A DNA stretch of 64,000 nt, from contig VFIW01000166.1 of assembly GCA_006386115.1 (NCBI GenBank), positions 1 through 64,000 of the forward strand, in the 5' to 3' direction. A program made the position numbers and the translations under genes. Below, one piece after another: positions 10,601 to 19,680 of the stretch. This DNA is from Globisporangium splendens (Eukaryota > Oomycota > Peronosporomycetes > Pythiales > Pythiaceae). A model generated the notes under the pieces. That model saw only the letters and a program-made list of their open reading frames with translations. It was not told where the DNA came from and did no database searches. Numbering within the stretch: the stretch's first letter is position 1; every line of letters begins with the position of its first letter.

Positions 10601-11648
10601 ACACGAACTCAGGGTAGAGAGCACATCTATAACTTGGTGGAGGTTGCGTTGTCATGGGGGTAGGAGTGCCGCGTCATAGCGTAGCTTGAAGCGAGGTCGT
10701 GTGGTTCAGGAAAGTATATCTTAGCGTTTCGTCGCCTGTGTGGCGCCAGATGCAACAGACAATGACAGACAGCTCTTCAAATGGTTTTGAACTTAGTCTG
10801 CTCATTCCGTTCGCTGCAAGCCGGATATACTGAATATCGTTGCGAGGGATAGACTCGACTCGAATGAACTCGCCTACATGCGTGTGTGTGAATTGCTGCC
10901 GCACAAGCAAATGCTCGCATCTTGCAGCCACCTCCCAAATGATAATCATTTCGGCTGCATGTTTTGTCGCTATCCTCGTCAAATCGGTTCGCGCAGGGTA
11001 GCCGACTGACGACGATTTTCGCGGCGTGTGTTTCGTTTAAAATAGAGCGTCGCGCGTTGAAGAAAGCCTTGGCATGAGAGATGGGATGGGTGCGTGCGTC
11101 TTTTTAGTTCCTGTCGCTTCGCCCAGTCAACAGAGCAAACCTAGTCTCGGATGAACCTCTAAACACTGACCCTCCATTTCGCAGATCAGCTGGTTCTCGG
11201 AAATAAGGCATCGGATACGGTTCTACTATTTTTTGGTTCTATGCCAAGAGGCTCACGTTTCTCTGAACCCCTTTTGAGAGGCTCTCTGAACCTAGGCTCA
11301 CATTTTCGTAAATCGTACTTACCACGAGTGAACCTACTGAACGCTGATTGGTCATTATAGACACTTTTTTCTCTCATTTTTGCTGGATCCATGCCATTTT
11401 TAAAAGGTCTTTAAGACACGAACGCGCAATCAAAGCTGCTGCATTCGTGACACCAGCAAAGACCAAGCTGAGTCCACAGAGTCGCCGCCAATGCTGGTGC
11501 ACTTGCACTGCGTTCATCGCCGTTGTGCTCTGATCGACCACTGCATTGATCTTTGTCGCCAATGAAGATAAAAATATGCGAAGACTGCCACCATCACTTA
11601 CAGCAGCCAGCAGGGATTGATTTTGTTGCTTAGACTTTGTGTGAATAC
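7648..11648. other. About 4 kb without a recognisable gene
   Basis: Only short, unrelated reading frames occur on both strands. No tRNA, rRNA or domain-bearing frame was found. A short direct repeat, TTCTTCGTGCAAA, occurs near 8771 and 8900. The stretch ends at the tip of LTR C and may be old repeat remnants. Confidence 0.6.
10242..10260. other. Perfect short hairpin
   Basis: CACTGCCGT and ACGGCAGTG form 9-bp arms with a one-base centre. No neighbouring gene explains it. Confidence 0.6.
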
Positions 11649-12254
11649 TGTAATGGGCTAAGGCTGCCATTACATGCAAGGTGGCTCTTTGTGTGTGTCA
11701 CACACCACCTTGTGGAAGTGCATTGTGGGTGCGAAGATATTGGGTGAAACACATAATAGTGATCCCCACATGCACAGGTGACGTCATCGTCTGACGTCAG
11801 AGCAATCTATGTCTGAGTTGAGTGTTGGTCGCTCGCAATCATTGAGATTCGGCGTGATTACGCACAACAGTACTCTAGACACGTGAGTGATGGTTCCTAC
11901 TTGGGAAACTGCACTGGTGATGAGACCAACGTGTCTCTGCCACCTAAAGTGAGTGGCTGTAGCCAATCACTTTGCAGGGAATCTCTGCCGTACTTCAAGT
12001 TCAAGTTTCTCGAAGATCCCTGGGTTCAACCTCAGTGTACCCAAGGTTTTATATATCAGATTCATAGGTTTTATTGTGCATGTTTAGGTTTTATTTATAA
12101 AACCTCTAGGAGCCCTAGTGGTGTTTTACATGTAGTGTCAGGAACCATAAGCTCATTTCAATTCAGTTGCATTTTTGCCAAGTTCCTCTCAAGCCTTCCT
12201 CTCAAGCGCAAGCGTGCGTGCTGTGTTTGAGGCTGTCTCGGATAGCCTCTTACA
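11649..12254 (+). repeat. LTR C (second subfamily)
   Basis: 606 bp, TGTAATGGG at the left and CTCTTACA at the right. The U3 differs from LTRs B, D and E after the first about 50 bp, but keeps paired TGACGTCA sites at 11779-11786 and 11792-11799 with the same 13-bp start-to-start spacing. The region from GTGATGGTTCC onward aligns with the other LTRs. Confidence 0.92.
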
Positions 12255-12361
12255 CCTGGTAGCACTTCGTAGTCCTTCCAACGACCAAGTCAAGAGTCTG
12301 CATAGGCCGCTTGTGTAGCGTGCGCGGACATTCCAAGACCCCTGTCCGATTGTGAGAAACA

Positions 12362-12973
12362 ATGGAAGGGATTGAGACGCCGATGGGTTCGATGCCTGGA
12401 GAGACCGTGGAGCTGACGAATGAGCATTTTCCTCATTTGTCGAGCCACGAGTGGGCAGCCCTCGAGCGTATGCGAGCGGTCATCGGTGAGGCGGCTGTGA
12501 TCAGTTTGCTGAGGTCAGCGTCACCGGATGAGCAGAGGAATGCGGCTACGAGCTTCATGCATCACGAGATCATGAACTCTCATCGACAGCCCGCAACTCC
12601 TGTCACGACGATGAGAGTGGCACCTCTGAAGCTCGATGTATCTCCGTACCGTGGAGGAGAGAACGAACCTCTAGCGAGATGGTTCGTTGAGTTGGATGCA
12701 GCGATCACTGCAAGACAACTACGGGACCCAATGCAGCAAGTGTTGTTTGCGATGTCAAACCTTGCGGGTCGAGCGAAGAGTTGGGCGTATGGGAAGCGAT
12801 TGGCGGAGCCACATTGCTTCTACGACCTGGACGACTTCAAGCGAGAGCTGAAGAAGGCTTTTGAGCCTCCGCAGAGCGAATTTCGGGCTCGCTCTGAGTT
12901 CTTAAAGCTTCGTCAGGGTAAATACGGCCTACACTCGTACGCTCAACGAGCACGAAACCTCGTGCTCTTGTAG
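12362..12973 (+). pseudogene. gag: Truncated gag of element 2
   Basis: Starts at ATG 12362 and encodes the capsid part, like element 1 gag. After about 200 residues it jumps to the protease coding region and hits TAG at 12971-12973 in the gag frame. About 0.6 kb relative to element 3 is missing: the rest of gag including the CCHC knuckle, the UAG junction and the protease N-terminus. A CGTG shared by both flanks at the join suggests a microhomology deletion. Protease then lies in another frame from gag. Confidence 0.9.
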
Positions 12974-15900
12974 ACACTGGTGCGTCGAACAATTTTGTCC
13001 GCACACAAGTGGTGAGAAGGCAAGGTTTGGACCTGCCTATCTCGAACAAGGAAATGATCGTTCGCTTGGCGAATGGATCGGAAGTGACGATGCCTAAGCG
13101 CGTGTTGCGTATGGCAATCGAATGTGATGATTTCCGAGGCGAAGATGAGTTTATTCTACTCGACCTCGATGACAAGTTTGATCTGATTCTGGGAATGCCC
13201 TGGTTGGGAAGGTACCAACCGAGCATTGACTGGAAGAAGAAGAAGATCAGCGTCGACAAGCAAGTCGACGAAGACCTCGGTTGCCAAGCAGCAAGAGAGG
13301 TGATTTGGGCATATACATCTGTTGAAGATGTGTCTAATGAGAGTCAGGCGTGCGATGGCCCCTCACACTCAAATGACAAGCCCGTGAAGACCACTGGAGG
13401 TGGAGTAGTCAGGCGCCAGAAAAAGACTACTCCTGTAGCCAAGAGCGATGAAGAGTTCCGCTCTGGCAGGGTTAAAGAAGACAAGAAGACCGACGAAGAA
13501 GAACGAAGATCTGCAAGCGTCCCTGATCAAGACACAAGAAAAGCAGAAGATGAAGTGAAGCGACAAGAACAAGCCACTTCAAGCGAATATGTGAACGTCG
13601 CAGTCTACAATGAAGAAGGTGACAGCCAGATAGTGCGTCACGTACAAGTTGAAAATCCTCCAAGTCTGGCTCAAGAATTGATTTCCTTGCCGTTGATGAG
13701 CAAGAAGACGCTCAAGCGTAGCCTGGCGAAAGGCGAAATTTCGCAAATTTGTGCGATCGTCGATGAAGTTGCCGACGATGTCATCAACACTGCGGAAGTG
13801 TTAGATGAGAGGACACGGAAGGAGAGGTTTGATGAGCAGTCGTGGGACGCTCTAAAGGCAAACCCCGTGTATGGACTTGTCAAGGAATATGCGGACATAT
13901 TTCCAGACAAAGTGCCGGACGAATTGCCGCAGGACAGAGGCATTCGTCACGAGATTGATGTACTTCCGGGAACGAAGTACTGTATCACGAGGCAATGGCC
14001 GCTACCGAAGGAACAAGTCGATGCGATCGACGAGTTCTTCGCGCAGCGACAGAAGGCTGGCCATGTGCGCGAGAGCAAGTCTCCGCACTGCAGTCCCACC
14101 TTCTGTGTGAAGAAGGCCACAGGCGGTTGGCGCATTGTTCACGCATTCAACAAATTGAATGATGCGACCATACCTGCTCAGACCCCAGTTCCACGCAAGG
14201 ATATGATCCTTGATGGAATGGTTGGCAGTACTGTCTTTAGCGCGATCGATCTGAAAGACGGGTTCTATCAGATTCGAATGCGCGAGAGCGATGTACCATT
14301 TACAGCAGTTAGCACCCCGAGTGGTATGCTGTGGGAGTGGATGGTGATGCCACAAGGTCTGAAGAACGCACCAGCAACTTTCAACAGAATGGTCACGAAT
14401 GTACTTCGTCCATTGAGAGAGTTTGCACCGAGCTACTTTGACGACATATTCGTTCACAGCAAGGCCTCGGAAGGGAAGAAAGATGTCGATGTTCATCTTG
14501 AACATCTTCGTCAAGTCTTTCAAGTTATGCGTGAGAACAAACTGTACGCTAACTTGAAGAAATGCATCTTCTTCGCCCCTGAGATCCCTGTACTCGGTTG
14601 CTTTGTTGGCAAGAATGGCGTTCGGGTCGATCCTGAGAAGGTCAAGTCTATTGACGATTGGCCTATTCCTCAGAACGTCAAACAGCTACGTCAGTGGCTG
14701 GGTTTGGCCAACTATTTGCACAAATACACGCGCAACTATGCAGCGTTAGTGCAACCCCTCACGAGTCTTTTGAAGAAAGATAATGAGTGGGAATGGTCAG
14801 AGGAACATCAGGCAGCGTTTGCCAAAGTAAAGAAGAGCTTAAGAGAAGCTCCTGTCCTAGCTCTCGCAGACCATGAGAAGCCGTTCCATGTAGTCTGCGA
14901 TGCGAGCGACTATGCCATCGGGTGTGCACTAATGCAACACGATGATGAGGGCAAAGAAAGAGTTGTGTCGTATCAGTCACGACAACTCAGGCCCGCAGAA
15001 CGGAACTATCCGGTCCATGACAAGGAACTATTGGCCATGAAGTATGCATTGGCAAAGTTCCGAGTCTATTTGCTTGGTGAAAAGCAGTTCGCTATTTACA
15101 CTGATCACGCATCACTGCGGACAGCTGTAAAGACGCCTCACCTATCGCAAAGAATGGCAAGATGGTTTTCCTTCTTCGCTGAGTACAACTTTGTTGTACA
15201 TTACAAGCCCGGCAAGTCAAACATTCTTGCCGATGCGCTGTCAAGACGTCCGGATTATGATCCGAAGAACAAGAGTGACGACACGAACGGAGCGTGCCGA
15301 CTCTGTGAAGACGTCAACGCGATTGCTACGGGAGTGACAAGCACAGTCCAAGAAGAGATCACTGAGGGATACAAGCAAGACGAAGCATGCCAAGAACTGA
15401 TCAAGTATTTCAAGAATCCCTCAGACAAGGCACTCCAAAACCTCCCACCAAGAGCAAGATCGCGTGTTCACCGTTACAGCATGCACAATGAGCTGCTGTA
15501 CTATACGGTTGACGAAGGGGATCCAGCGAGGATCGTTGTCCCCAACGACGAAGGTCTGCGTCATCGACTCTTGTACGAGTATCATGACGGTCCTTCGAGT
15601 GGCCATCTCGGACGTGAGAAAACGTTTCTCAGCTTGTCTCGAGATTACTACTGGCCTCACATGTACAAGTGGGTTCGCAAGTATGTGCGTACTTGCGAAG
15701 TGTGCCAAAGAGTTAAGCCATCTGGCTCTACTCAGGCTCCACTTCGTTCATTACCTGTCCCTCAGGACAGTTGGAAGTCTGTGAGTATGGATTTCATATT
15801 CGGACTTCCGCGTGACAAACACGGACGCAATGGCATCCTTGTGTTTGTGGACCGATTCAGCAAGATGGTCCATCTTGCGCCGGTCTCGGATAAGATCTCG

Positions 15901-17466
15901 GCAGAGATGACTGCGAAAGTCTTTGTAGACGTGGTGTTCCGTCTACATGGTCTGCCCTCGGAGATCGTATCGGACCGTGACACTCGGTTTACGTCTAGGT
16001 TTTGGCGAACTCTGCTTGGCATTTTGGATACAAAACTATCCATGTCAACAGCAGCACACCCAGAGACAGACGGTCAAACTGAACGAGTGAATCGTGTCCT
16101 TGAAGACGTGTTGCGCAGTTATGCGACGTCTTTCGGAGAGTGGAGTGAGTTTCTCCCTCTCGCAGAGTTTGCGTTGAACAACTCCACGCATGTCTCGACA
16201 GGTCATACCCCGTTCTATGTGAACTACGGACTCCACCCGAGAGTGCCAGCGTCACTAGTGGGAGAGGTTTCTACCTTAAGTGGGGGAGAGACTATGGCTA
16301 AGGAGCCACAGTCGGATCTGAATGCTGTTGCCGAGTTAAAAGCGAATTTTGACTCGATGAAACCTCTAGACGACATGACAAGTCGTGAGGAACAGCAAGT
16401 CGATGACTTTATTGTGAGGAGACAAGCCGTTGTGAGGTTTGTTCGAGACGCAATTGCAAAGGCTCAGGATCTGCAAAAGGAACAAGCAGATAGGAGTGGA
16501 AGGAAGAACAAGCAAGTATATAAGATCAATGATCTTGTATTACTTAGCACGGCTAATCTACCTGAACACGCAGTGTCTAACTTGGGGAGTTCGAAACTTC
16601 TGCCAAGATATATTGGACCGTTCAGGGTAGTTAAATGCAATGGTGATGCCTACACGCTAGACATTCCTAAACGCATGCGACTACACCCTACGTTCTACGT
16701 AGGTAGACTAAAGCCTTACCTTCCAAGTGGGTCAGCGAACCCTACAGAGCCTTTGGCAGACGATCAAGTCGATCCTGAAGTCGCTCCACCAGCTCGCGAA
16801 GAGTCTGTAACTCATCGTCATGGAGCTTCTTCTCGGCATAAAGGCGCTGAAGCACATCAAAGGACTCGTCCTTTATTGTCTCCAATGCGAGAAGGCGACC
16901 ATGATACTCCTTCCGAAGTATCTCAAGAGAAGTCCCTGCCTCTTCCACAGAGCGCAGTAGACGTTCGTGATACGCATCGCGAGCTTTCTCAGCCTTCTGG
17001 AGTCGTTCAAGCTCGGCTTGAATCTTCTCGAACCTCTGTTCGAAATGTGACTCCATTGTCGAACGCTGGGCAAGACCATCGAAGAGCAAGTCGATCTTCG
17101 ACTCCTGCTCCTTCAACCGGTCTTCGAGGCTTTCGCACCGGTCTTCGAGTACCGCGTTGCGAACTTCAAGAGCCTCGATCTGAGCGCGGTGAGCACTCTC
17201 CCACTTCCAGAGTCGCTCAATCGTTTTCGCGTTCAGCCCCACCTCCTCTGATCGATCATCAGGGAGAGCGTCGTTGGATCGTTGAGTCGATAGTCGATCA
17301 CGAGGATCGATCGACTCGTCGTCGAGGAGAGAAGTCGTTGAACCGTCAACGCTTCTACAGAGTACGGTGGCTTGGCTGTCCGCCGGACTCGGACACGTGG
17401 GAACCTCGAGAGACTCTTCAGTCTGATGTTCCCGACGTGGTTCACAGTTACGAACAGAACTTGTAG
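12970..17466 (+). CDS. pol: Pol polyprotein of element 2 (protease, RT, RNase H, integrase, chromodomain)
   Basis: Open for about 1498 residues from the protease motif VDTGAS at 12970; no upstream ATG exists in this frame because the gag junction is deleted. In order: retropepsin (DTGAS), reverse transcriptase (YFDD motif near 14430), RNase H with intact VCDAS and HDKELLA motifs, integrase with HHCC finger and DDE residues (MDFIFG, SDRDTRF, HPETDGQTE), a long low-conservation linker, and a C-terminal chromodomain (VESIVDHE to WEPRE). Chromodomains target integration to marked chromatin. Apart from the loss of the gag link, every domain looks intact. The linker and chromodomain overlap the antisense gene at 16742-17791. 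Confidence 0.9.
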   Translation, partial: VDTGASNNFVRTQVVRRQGLDLPISNKEMIVRLANGSEVTMPKRVLRMAIECDDFRGEDEFILLDLDDKFDLILGMPWLGRYQPSIDWKKKKISVDKQVDEDLGCQAAREVIWAYTSVEDVSNESQACDGPSHSNDKPVKTTGGGVVRRQKKTTPVAKSDEEFRSGRVKEDKKTDEEERRSASVPDQDTRKAEDEVKRQEQATSSEYVNVAVYNEEGDSQIVRHVQVENPPSLAQELISLPLMSKKTLKRSLAKGEISQICAIVDEVADDVINTAEVLDERTRKERFDEQSWDALKANPVYGLVKEYADIFPDKVPDELPQDRGIRHEIDVLPGTKYCITRQWPLPKEQVDAIDEFFAQRQKAGHVRESKSPHCSPTFCVKKATGGWRIVHAFNKLNDATIPAQTPVPRKDMILDGMVGSTVFSAIDLKDGFYQIRMRESDVPFTAVSTPSGMLWEWMVMPQGLKNAPATFNRMVTNVLRPLREFAPSYFDDIFVHSKASEGKKDVDVHLEHLRQVFQVMRENKLYANLKKCIFFAPEIPVLGCFVGKNGVRVDPEKVKSIDDWPIPQNVKQLRQWLGLANYLHKYTRNYAALVQPLTSLLKKDNEWEWSEEHQAAFAKVKKSLREAPVLALADHEKPFHVVCDASDYAIGCALMQHDDEGKERVVSYQSRQLRPAERNYPVHDKELLAMKYALAKFRVYLLGEKQFAIYTDHASLRTAVKTPHLSQRMARWFSFFAEYNFVVHYKPGKSNILADALSRRPDYDPKNKSDDTNGACRLCEDVNAIATGVTSTVQEEITEGYKQDEACQELIKYFKNPSDKALQNLPPRARSRVHRYSMHNELLYYTVDEGDPARIVVPNDEGLRHRLLYEYHDGPSSGHLGREKTFLSLSRDYYWPHMYKWVRKYVRTCEVCQRVKPSGSTQAPLRSLPVPQDSWKSVSMDFIFGLPRDKHGRNGILVFVDRFSKMVHLAPVSDKISAEMTAKVFVDVVFRLHGLPSEIVSDRDTRFTSRFWRTLLGILDTKLSMSTAAHPETDGQTERVNRVLEDVLRSYATSFGEWSEFLPLAEFALNNSTHVSTGHTPFYVNYGLHPRVPASLVGEVSTLSGGETMAKEPQSDLNAVAELKANFDSMKPLDDMTSREEQQVDDFIVRRQAVVRFVRDAIAKAQDLQKEQADRSGRKNKQVYKINDLVLLSTANLPEHAVSNLGSSKLLPRYIGPFRVVKCNGDAYTLDIPKRMRLHPTFYVGRLKPYLPSGSANPTEPLADDQVDPEVAPPAREESVTHRHGASSRHKGAEAHQRTRPLLSPMREGDHDTPSEVSQEKSLPLPQSAVDVRDTHRELSQPSGVVQARLESSRTSVRNVTPLSNAGQDHRRASRSSTPAPSTGLRGFRTGLRVPRCELQEPRSERGEHSPTSRVAQSFSRSAPPPLIDHQGERRWIVESIVDHEDRSTRRRGEKSLNRQRFYRVRWLGCPPDSDTWEPRETLQSDVPDVVHSYEQNL

Positions 17467-17791
17467 TGCTCTCGCGAGCACTAGAACGACGAGAGCCAAG
17501 CTCTTTATGGTCGTTCTCGAGCGTGCCTCCTAGGTTCCCTAGCAAACGCTCGACAAGATTCTCGTTCTCGAGTCGGACAAACGTCTTCCACGACTCAAGC
17601 TTCGCTGTGCTGGACTGGCCAGGATCGTCGCTGCCGGACATCTTGCGCCAGAGGAAGAACAACTCCTTGTAGAACCGACGCCCTCCACGCTTCTTGCGAA
17701 TAGCGGAGATGTCGTACAAGCCGGGAGTCATCCGCTGCCGCTTTGGCTCGGGCCGTTCTTCGCGCTTCACTTGGTCGCTTGATCGCTTCAT
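16742..17791 (-). CDS. Antisense gene of element 2: basic, coiled-coil protein of unknown function
   Basis: ATG at 17791, TAG at 16742-16744, 349 residues. The N-terminus is basic (MKRSSDQVKREERP). The middle is Ser/Asp-rich with LENEN, GLNAKTIERLWKW and CRSVDGST blocks shared with element 3. The last 150 residues are strongly heptad-like (LEDRCESLEDRL, AELERLQKAEKA). It covers the pol linker and chromodomain in reverse, plus 325 bp beyond the pol stop where Pol imposes no constraint. The start is 77 bp from LTR D, so antisense transcription from the 3' LTR is the simplest model. Codon phase puts both first positions together, and the antisense wobble faces the Pol second position. I recognise no family. 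Chance antisense frames do occur elsewhere in this GC-rich DNA, so the case rests on conservation with the element 3 copy. Confidence 0.62.
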   Translation of the reverse strand: MKRSSDQVKREERPEPKRQRMTPGLYDISAIRKKRGGRRFYKELFFLWRKMSGSDDPGQSSTAKLESWKTFVRLENENLVERLLGNLGGTLENDHKELGSRRSSARESTTSSVRNCEPRREHQTEESLEVPTCPSPADSQATVLCRSVDGSTTSLLDDESIDPRDRLSTQRSNDALPDDRSEEVGLNAKTIERLWKWESAHRAQIEALEVRNAVLEDRCESLEDRLKEQESKIDLLFDGLAQRSTMESHFEQRFEKIQAELERLQKAEKARDAYHERLLRSVEEAGTSLEILRKEYHGRLLALETIKDESFDVLQRLYAEKKLHDDELQTLRELVERLQDRLDRLPKAL

Positions 17792-17854
17792 GGTCAATTG
17801 GAAAGTGAGAGCGGGTGCCTCTTCCGAGAGAAGTAAAGTCCGTGATGGAACTTT

Positions 17855-17867
17855 AAGGGAGGGATGA
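17855..17867 (+). other. Polypurine tract of element 2
   Basis: AAGGGAGGGATGA lies directly before LTR D, the usual place for plus-strand priming. Element 3 has AAGGAGGGGATGA at 24827-24839. Confidence 0.8.
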
Positions 17868-17995
17868 TGTAATGGGCTAAGGCTGCCATTACATGCAAGG
17901 TGGCTCTTTGTGTGTGCCACACACCACCTTCAGTGTGCATTGTGGGGAGACAAATAACAAAGAGGTTACGGTACGACAGTCCCCACATGCACATG

Positions 17996-18016
17996 TGACG
18001 TCATCCCATGACGTCA
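17996..18016. promoter_or_regulatory. Paired TGACGTCA (CRE-type) sites in the LTR
   Basis: Two perfect palindromes TGACGTCA at 17996-18003 and 18009-18016. The same pair with the same spacing is present in LTRs B, C and E and in the antisense fragments. Such sites are bound by bZIP factors in other eukaryotes; binding here is inferred. Being palindromic, they could act in either direction. Confidence 0.6.
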
Positions 18017-18318
18017 CGAGCGCTCTCTGTGCTGATCAGTGCAGAATGTTGTTCGCATGTACTAACCAGTACAGAGTGATGACATCCATGTACTAATCAA
18101 GTACTGAGTGATGGTTCCTACTTGGGAAACTGCACTGGTGATGAGACCGACGTGTGTCTGCCACCTAAAGTGAGTGGCTGTAGCCAATCACTTTGCAGGG
18201 AACTTTCCACGGGACTTCAAGTTCAAGTTTCTCGAAGATCCCCTGGGTTCAACCTCAGTGTACCCAAGGTTTTATATATCAGATTCATAGGTTTTATTGT
18301 GTATGTTTAGGTTTTAGT

Positions 18319-18353
18319 TATAAAACGTGTAGGAGCCCTTGGGGTTCATTTAC
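18319..18353 (+). promoter_or_regulatory. LTR core promoter: TATA box and Inr-like start
   Basis: TATAAA at 18319-18324 lies about 26 bp before TTCATTTAC at 18345-18353, which resembles the oomycete initiator. The same arrangement is in LTRs B, C and E. It would place the R region start near 18348. Confidence 0.5.
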
Positions 18354-18514
18354 AAGTAGCGACAGGAACCATAAGCATTTTAATTCCGTTGCAATTTTAC
18401 CCTCAAGTACTCAAGTCGTCTTCTCTCCCTCCAAGTCGGGAGATCGCTTCCTCAAGTCGCACAAGCGTGTGTGCCGTGTTTCGGGGACTGTTGTGAACAG
18501 CGCCCCATTACACC

Positions 18515-18532
18515 TGGTAGCACTTCGAGCGG
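18515..18532 (+). other. Primer binding site of element 3
   Basis: TGGTAGCACTTCGAGCGG two bases after LTR D, identical to element 1. Confidence 0.7.
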
Positions 18533-18616
18533 TCCTTCCAGCGACCAAGTCAAGAAAGGTTTGACGAAGCGGCTTTGAGCACTTCGCGCATTCCTGTCCA
18601 AGACCTACTTCCGTCT

Positions 18617-19677
18617 ATGTCTGAGAACATGGAAGGAGTAGATGCGCCACTCGGTCCAGCAGTACCGGAAACTGTCGAGTTGACGAATGAGTATTTTCCT
18701 CATTTGTCTTCTTATGAGTGGTCGGCGCTGGAGCGGATGCGAAACGTCATCGGGGAGGCTGCTGTGGTCAGTCTGCTACGATCGGCGTCTCCTGAAGACC
18801 AGAAGAACGCTGCGGTCAGTTTCATGCACCACGAGATTATTGAATCTCGAAAGCAGGTCGCAACCCCTGTTTCGTCCTTCAGGACGGTGCCGCTGAAGCT
18901 GGATGTGTCTCCGTATCGTGGCGGAGAGAACGAGCCTCTTTCGAGATGGTTCGTCGAGTTGGATGCAGCCACCACTGCAAGACAACTTCGTGACCCAATG
19001 CAGCAAGTGTTGTTCGCGATGTCCAACCTTGCGGGTCGAGCGAAGAGTTGGGCGTATGGGAAGCGTTTAGCGGATCTAAACTGCTTCCCCAGCTACGACC
19101 ATTTCAAGACCGAACTCAAGAAGGCGTTTGAACCTCCGCAGAGTGAGTTCCGTGCGCGCGCCGAGTTCCTCAAGCTTCGTCAAGGCCGTTTCGACTTCAC
19201 TCGTATGCACAACGTGCTCGCTACTTGGTGTCGAGCATCGTTGACGAGCCGATTGACGTTCCAACGCAAGTCGTGACGTTCATGGCGGGTCTGAACGACG
19301 GTCCAATCCGGAACCAATTGTTCCGTGAGTATCCCAAGACGCTGGACGAAGCCATTAAACGTGCCATGCAAGAAGAGTTCAGCATGAAGCAAGCCAAGTT
19401 CCAAGGGTTTGCGTCGAGACCAATGCGGCAATCGAATGTTGCGCATGATGGTCCCGAGCCTATGGACATCTCGTACATTTCCACACCTGGAAATGGACGT
19501 CCTCGCAACGATGGGAAATGTTTCCGTTGTGGGAAGCCGGGTCACTTCGCTCGGAACTGCAAGGTGTCTTTGCCGGGTCGGCAAACGACACAGGGTGCTC
19601 GCTCGAGCAACCACGATCGTTCTTACGGTCGTCGGTTCGATCGGTCACCTGGGCCAAAAAACGGGAATGGACAGTAG
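18617..19677 (+). pseudogene. gag: gag of element 3 with a one-base deletion
   Basis: ATG candidates are at 18617 and 18629. The frame matches element 1 gag until about 19194, where one C of GACCTTC is missing (GACTTC). The rest of gag, including the CCHC knuckle CFRCGKPGHFARNC, continues in another frame to the UAG at 19675-19677. Without the lost base the capsid would be truncated at 19276. The deletion is probably recent because the remaining sequence is almost unchanged from element 1. Confidence 0.92.
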
Positions 19678-19680
19678 GGG
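19675..19680 (+). promoter_or_regulatory. Gag-Pol UAG-GGG junction, candidate readthrough stop
   Basis: The gag frame ends in TAG followed by GGG CGA, and the same frame stays open into protease with no ATG before the DTGAS motif. Element 1 has the same arrangement at 1254-1259. The following bases contain GAGGCCTC and GGGCCC palindromes that could form structure. Confidence 0.55.

Larger units (their letters stand above)
11649..18512 (+). mobile_element. Element 2: Ty3/gypsy chromovirus sharing its 3' LTR with element 3
   Basis: 5' LTR C (11649-12254), PBS at 12257, truncated gag, long intact pol, antisense gene, polypurine tract and LTR D. The internal sequence is clearly diverged from elements 1 and 3, so it is another subfamily. 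The two LTRs differ strongly in U3, which is not expected of a single insertion. No 5-bp target duplication is seen; AATAC precedes the 5' LTR. Confidence 0.9.
17868..18512 (+). repeat. LTR D, shared by elements 2 and 3, hybrid of two subfamilies
   Basis: 645 bp. The first about 50 bp (AAGGCTGCCATTACATGC and GGCTCTTTGTGTGTG) match LTR C, while from CCACACACCACCTTCAG onward it matches LTRs B and E. It is followed by a PBS (18515) and preceded by a polypurine tract, so it serves both elements. Confidence 0.92.
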
